Assembly: GCF_009363115.1 (NCBI RefSeq)
Contig: NZ_CP045298.1
Location: 2,933,001 to 2,997,000, forward strand
Source of the DNA: Paenibacillus brasilensis
Lineage (GTDB): Bacteria; Bacillota; Bacilli; Paenibacillales; Paenibacillaceae
Reading direction: 5' to 3'
DNA length: 64,000 nucleotides
A program made the translations under genes and the position numbers. Of the stretch, positions 61,001 through 64,000 are shown one piece after another. The notes under the pieces are model-generated. The model searched no databases. It was not told where the DNA came from and was given only the letters and a program-made list of their open reading frames with translations. Numbering within the stretch: the stretch's first letter is position 1; every line of letters starts with the position of its first letter.

Positions 61001-61824
61001 GGCTGAAAAAAGCCAATTCCTTGCTGATTACGTTGCTGCTGTGCGTTGGCGCAGTGGTGTCCTTCTTCCCCATCTATATGGCGGTGATTAATTCATTTAA
61101 AACACAGGGTGAAATGTTTGCATCCTTTACGGCGCTGCCGACGAAGCTTCACTTTGAAAATTACAGTCAGGCTTTTTACCAGACCCATTTGCTGAACAGC
61201 GCCCTAAATTCCACGATCATTTCTTTTATCGGAATAGGCGGTATCGTGATCTGTTCGGCGCTGGCGGGCTACAAGCTGTCGCGTACACGGGGAAAAATGA
61301 GCAGTGCGATCTTCTTCCTGTTTGTCGCCTCCATGCTGGTTCCGTTTCATTCCATTATGATACCGCTTACACGAATGGCTAAGGATTTGTCCGTCCAAGG
61401 CAGTACGTACGGCTTGGCGCTGATCTATATCGGTTTGGGTGTGAATATGGCCATCTTTTTGTATCACGGATTCGTCAAATCCATCCCGCGTGAGCTGGAG
61501 GAATCGGCACAGATGGACGGCTGCAATGAGTTTCAAACTTTCTTTCGCATTATATTTCCTTTGTTGCTGCCGATCACCGTCACGATTGCGATTTTGGATT
61601 TCCTGTGGATTTGGAACGACTTTTTGCTTCCATTGTTGATGCTGACGGATGTGAACCACTACACCCTGATTCTATCGACGAATATGCTGTTTGGCGAGTA
61701 CAACAAGGATTGGTCGCTCATTCTGGCTGCACTTGTATTGACCTCTATCCCAGTCATCCTGATCTATGCGTTCTTCCAGAAATTCATCATGGAGGGGATT
61801 GCGGAAGGAGCGGTTAAGGGCTAA
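60997..61824 (+). CDS. Sugar ABC transporter permease (MalG/UgpE type)
   Basis: A 275-residue inner-membrane permease with six helices and the EAA loop IPRELEESAQMDGCNEFQTF that contacts the ATPase. It begins with ATGA overlap on the preceding permease gene. It pairs with that permease and the binding protein at 58798 to import an oligosaccharide. The frame is intact. Confidence 0.95.
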   Translation: MRLKKANSLLITLLLCVGAVVSFFPIYMAVINSFKTQGEMFASFTALPTKLHFENYSQAFYQTHLLNSALNSTIISFIGIGGIVICSALAGYKLSRTRGKMSSAIFFLFVASMLVPFHSIMIPLTRMAKDLSVQGSTYGLALIYIGLGVNMAIFLYHGFVKSIPRELEESAQMDGCNEFQTFFRIIFPLLLPITVTIAILDFLWIWNDFLLPLLMLTDVNHYTLILSTNMLFGEYNKDWSLILAALVLTSIPVILIYAFFQKFIMEGIAEGAVKG

Positions 61825-61930
61825 GGAAAGAAACAGGAGGTAGATGGCCTTTCCTACAAAAAAGTTTCCAGGCGAATACAAGCACCGGGTACAGCAGCAT
61901 TTGGCTGCTCTGTGCCATGATTGCCTAAAG

Positions 61931-61966
61931 AAAAAGCCGTGTACAAATGACACGGCTTTTTTCTAT
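61931..61966. terminator. Terminator after the sugar ABC operon
   Basis: AAAAAGCCGTGT (61931-61942) pairs with ACACGGCTTTTTT (61950-61962); T-tracts lie on both strands. Confidence 0.88.
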
Positions 61967-62008
61967 GTCTAAAGTTTTAGCGGTCGCTTTTGTCCCCGGA
62001 TTTTTACC

Positions 62009-62185
62009 TTAAACATAGAATTTATTTAAGAAATCCGTGGGGCGGTGGCGCTGGAAAGCACCATCCGACTGCGCAGTGGCACGATAGGAAGCTTTTAAGT
62101 TCAGCTTACCTAATCCTAAGAATCCCGCTGCAGCAGCGACCGTAAGATCAAATGGAACGCGAAGCGTTCTTAGCCATACAATATT
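62009..62185 (-). other. Protein-like open stretch without start codon
   Basis: On the minus strand a frame ending with TAA at 62009-62011 stays open for nearly 60 codons and reads TLRVPFDLTVAAAAGFLGLG, KLNLKASYRATAQSDGAFQR, HRPTDFLNKFYV. It has no ATG, GTG or TTG in a useful place. Composition is protein-like, so it may be the tail of a decayed gene. Chance cannot be excluded. Confidence 0.28.
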
Positions 62186-62211
62186 TCATCTGAATGTAAA
62201 AGGGGATGATG

Positions 62212-63258
62212 ATGTTGGCTACCTTTTCGGCCGCCCTTCAAGTGAAAAAGCGGATGGCCAAGCGCATATTAAAATTATCCGGTGTCCACGGTATTGGCAT
62301 AGGGTACAAAGACCCTGCTCATCCCAAAAAGGGAGCGGCTGTCATTGTGTATACAGACCGGCTGGCCTCGGCCTCCGCCGGACTCCTGTCCGCCACCGCA
62401 TTGGGCAAGAAAACGAATGTCCCTGTCCGGATTGTAAAAACCGGAAAAATCAAAGCCCATGCTGCGGACTACAGAAAGCGCATACGCCCGGTCGTCGCCG
62501 GCTACAGTGTCGGAACGATTGAAGGCTCCGGGACAACCGGATTGATCGTTGCGCCAACTGGAGCGCCGGCTACACGGTATCTTTTCAGCAACAACCATGT
62601 CCTTAATCCCTCCAATACTGACAATCGGGAGGCTACGATTCAGCCGGGCGGAGCAGACGGGGGAACGGTTGCCCGGGATCGTATTGGGCGGCTGTATCGT
62701 TACGTGCGCTTGAATCCAAACGGAACGAACCTGATTGATACGGCGCTTGCTCTGCCGACCAGCAACAGCTTGCTCAGTCCGCGTTATGCCACAGTAGGAG
62801 CAGTTCCGGGCCATGTGACCGCTTATCGTGTGGGAGAAAAATTAAAAAAGGTAGGGCGTACAAGCGGGCGGGTCAATGGCACGGTAGAGTCTGTCTATAC
62901 GGACCTGCAAATCAATTATGGCGGAAGCCTGGGGCTGCTGACCTTCGAGGACCAGACGGTCATCAGAGGCACGACTCCTGTATCGCTACCAGGAGATTCC
63001 GGCTCTGTCTGGCTCAGACAGTCGGATAATTACGCAGCTGCGGTCAACTTTGCAGGCACGGCAGATGGCCGTCTATCCATTGCTTTCCCGGTGCAGTGGT
63101 TCATGCAGGTGTTCAACACACGGGTAGCCCGCCCCAACGGGGCAGGCAGGGTGCTTACGGTAGATACAGGCTCTTCCCCTCGTTCCTATACAAGGCAGCT
63201 TACCAGTGAGGAGCTGGCTCGCTTAAGACCAAGAACGACGCGCATTAGAAAGAGCTAA
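62212..63258 (+). CDS. Trypsin-like serine protease family protein
   Basis: A 348-residue protein with a chymotrypsin-fold catalytic triad: His in YLFSNNHVLNPS, Asp in NLIDTALALPT and Ser in VSLPGDSGSVWL. The N-terminal 90 residues (SGVHGIGIGYKDPAHPKKGA, AVIVYTDRL) resemble the autoinhibitory or processing region seen in related proteins. No Sec signal peptide is visible, which is odd for this fold. Three successive ATG codons exist; 62212 has the best spacing to AAAGGGGA. It is monocistronic. The physiological target is unknown. Confidence 0.82.
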   Translation: MLATFSAALQVKKRMAKRILKLSGVHGIGIGYKDPAHPKKGAAVIVYTDRLASASAGLLSATALGKKTNVPVRIVKTGKIKAHAADYRKRIRPVVAGYSVGTIEGSGTTGLIVAPTGAPATRYLFSNNHVLNPSNTDNREATIQPGGADGGTVARDRIGRLYRYVRLNPNGTNLIDTALALPTSNSLLSPRYATVGAVPGHVTAYRVGEKLKKVGRTSGRVNGTVESVYTDLQINYGGSLGLLTFEDQTVIRGTTPVSLPGDSGSVWLRQSDNYAAAVNFAGTADGRLSIAFPVQWFMQVFNTRVARPNGAGRVLTVDTGSSPRSYTRQLTSEELARLRPRTTRIRKS

Positions 63259-63485
63259 ATGCCCGGCAGATGGAAAAGCTGTTTTCCTGCAATCCAAATC
63301 GTAAAGCTTCATATGAACGGTGGAGGGAATCTGGCACCCGGACGCCGTTCTTTGCACAGTCTGAGTGTTCACGGTGTCATTCCTTTACCACACGAATCAT
63401 TCACGATACAAATGATTCATATTACAAATGATTCATATTACAAATCATTCACAGGCTAAAAAGTTAAGGACATGAAATGCTCGTT

Positions 63486-63780
63486 CTAATCGGCTCCCAT
63501 AGGACGAGCATTAGCGGTGCTGCTTGGCGAGGCCAAGCCCCGGATTTCCTGAGCGGTTAACGCTCTGTTATAGATAATCAGCTCGTCTACAGCGCCGTTG
63601 AGATAGGGATCGTCGAACTGGGATTTGCCAAGATAGTTCCGGTCTGTCATCCCAAGGCTGGACGGCTTCAACATCATAGTGGCGTTACGCGTCGCTTCCA
63701 CGCCGTCCACATACATCATCGCAGTCGTGCCTGACAGAGTCACAGCCACATGCTTCCACACACCTGTCAATGGAGAATAC
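63486..63780 (-). pseudogene. LamG/concanavalin-like domain protein, C-terminal remnant
   Basis: The minus strand encodes the end of a LamG-type carbohydrate-binding domain: SPLTGVWKHVAVTLSGTTAM, MYVDGVEATRN, SLGMTDRNYLGKSQFDDPYL and NGAVDELIIYNRALTAQEIR. This is the type attached to GH43 arabinanases and similar secreted enzymes. Upstream of about 63780 the similarity stops and the open frame continues with unrelated sequence to 63845, with AAGGAGGTTGATAG inside it. The catalytic module is missing, so it is a fragment. Confidence 0.7.
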
Positions 63781-63922
63781 TTGATTAGATAGCTGCACTG
63801 CCATTCTATCAACCTCCTTAAAAAGGTTCGTGAGCGTACTCTCACAACGTTAATATATGTAAGAGAAATGCTTTTGCTACCCTATGGTTGGAGATTGATA
63901 GGAAATAGATTCATATATGCTT

Positions 63923-64000
63923 CTATCTACGTTTCCCATATCGATAGGCTAATTCCTGAATTTTTTCAGCCACATTTGCAGGGGTCACCATTTCATTAGC
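63923..64000 (-). CDS. C-terminal end of a gene running off the window
   Basis: A minus-strand frame is open from the window edge to a TAG at 63923-63925 and reads EMVTPANVAEKIQELAYRYG plus a basic tail. The helical, charged tail looks genuine but is too short to assign to a family. Confidence 0.35.
   Translation of the reverse strand, partial: ANEMVTPANVAEKIQELAYRYGKRR

Noticed and set aside
63395-63455. Short direct repeats around ATGATTCATATTACAA downstream of the protease
   Set aside because: A small tandem repeat of about 20 nt in AT-rich spacer with no coding or element context; probably slippage.
1-64000. CRISPR arrays, tRNA and rRNA genes
   Set aside because: No regularly spaced repeats and no tRNA- or rRNA-like sequence were recognised on either strand.

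Overview
The window reads as the chromosome of a spore-forming Firmicute, most likely Paenibacillus (P. polymyxa group is my best guess, not provable here). Reasons: moderate GC content, strong AGGAGG-type ribosome binding sites with frequent GTG/TTG starts, spore germination (Ger) genes, a collagen-like exosporium-type protein, an SLH surface protein, YesM/YesN-type two-component genes beside a sugar ABC transporter, and a sigma-54/LevR/mannose-family PTS module. No rRNA, tRNA or CRISPR array was seen.

Layout. 0-9 kb: a frameshifted bile-acid:sodium symporter family gene, rpoN (sigma-54) on the minus strand, then a 930-residue LevR-type sigma-54 activator and a four-gene mannose-family PTS operon with a perfect -24/-12 promoter. 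9-13.7 kb: an ECF sigma/anti-sigma pair, a group II intron (probably class C) sitting just after a terminator hairpin, an Asp23-family gene and a TetR regulator. 14-16.8 kb: assimilatory nitrite reductase nasDE behind an FNR-type box placed at about -40.5. 16.8-21.5 kb: a collagen-like protein, a broken SLH protein gene, and the remains of a ger operon joined to it. 21.5-25 kb: padR/padC with tandem operators, an HxlR regulator and a GH30 glycosidase. 25-30 kb: a two-component system followed by CDP-alcohol phosphatidyltransferase, DedA, PsiE and AI-2E family membrane proteins. 30-36.4 kb: small regulators and oxidoreductases, including a MarR gene and an iron-sulfur protein gene that share an operator-like palindrome, plus gene scraps (YjbR duplicate, PanE fragment, internally deleted dioxygenase). 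36.4-43.2 kb: a SWIM/SNF2 helicase, then a four-gene cluster of lipoprotein, lipase with a helical C-terminus, small WXG100-sized helical protein and M50 membrane protease. This resembles the reverse-arranged type VII secreted lipase systems (TslA type).

43.6-56.8 kb is an accessory island bounded by two inverted ISL3-family copies that carry the same inactivating lesions. Inside are decayed antibiotic-resistance genes (an ABC-F fragment and a frameshifted Cfr-like 23S rRNA methyltransferase), three TetR regulators or associated dehydrogenases, and an SDR-ALDH-MFS operon preceded by three copies of a 16-bp palindrome. The right-hand IS copy is fused to a truncated YesM-type histidine kinase.

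57.5-61.8 kb: a YesN-type regulator and a sugar ABC transporter (one permease frameshifted). 62.2-64 kb: a trypsin-like protease and the tail of a LamG-domain protein. Single-base frameshifts are unusually common in the window, while several very long genes are intact, so some may be assembly indels and others real decay.
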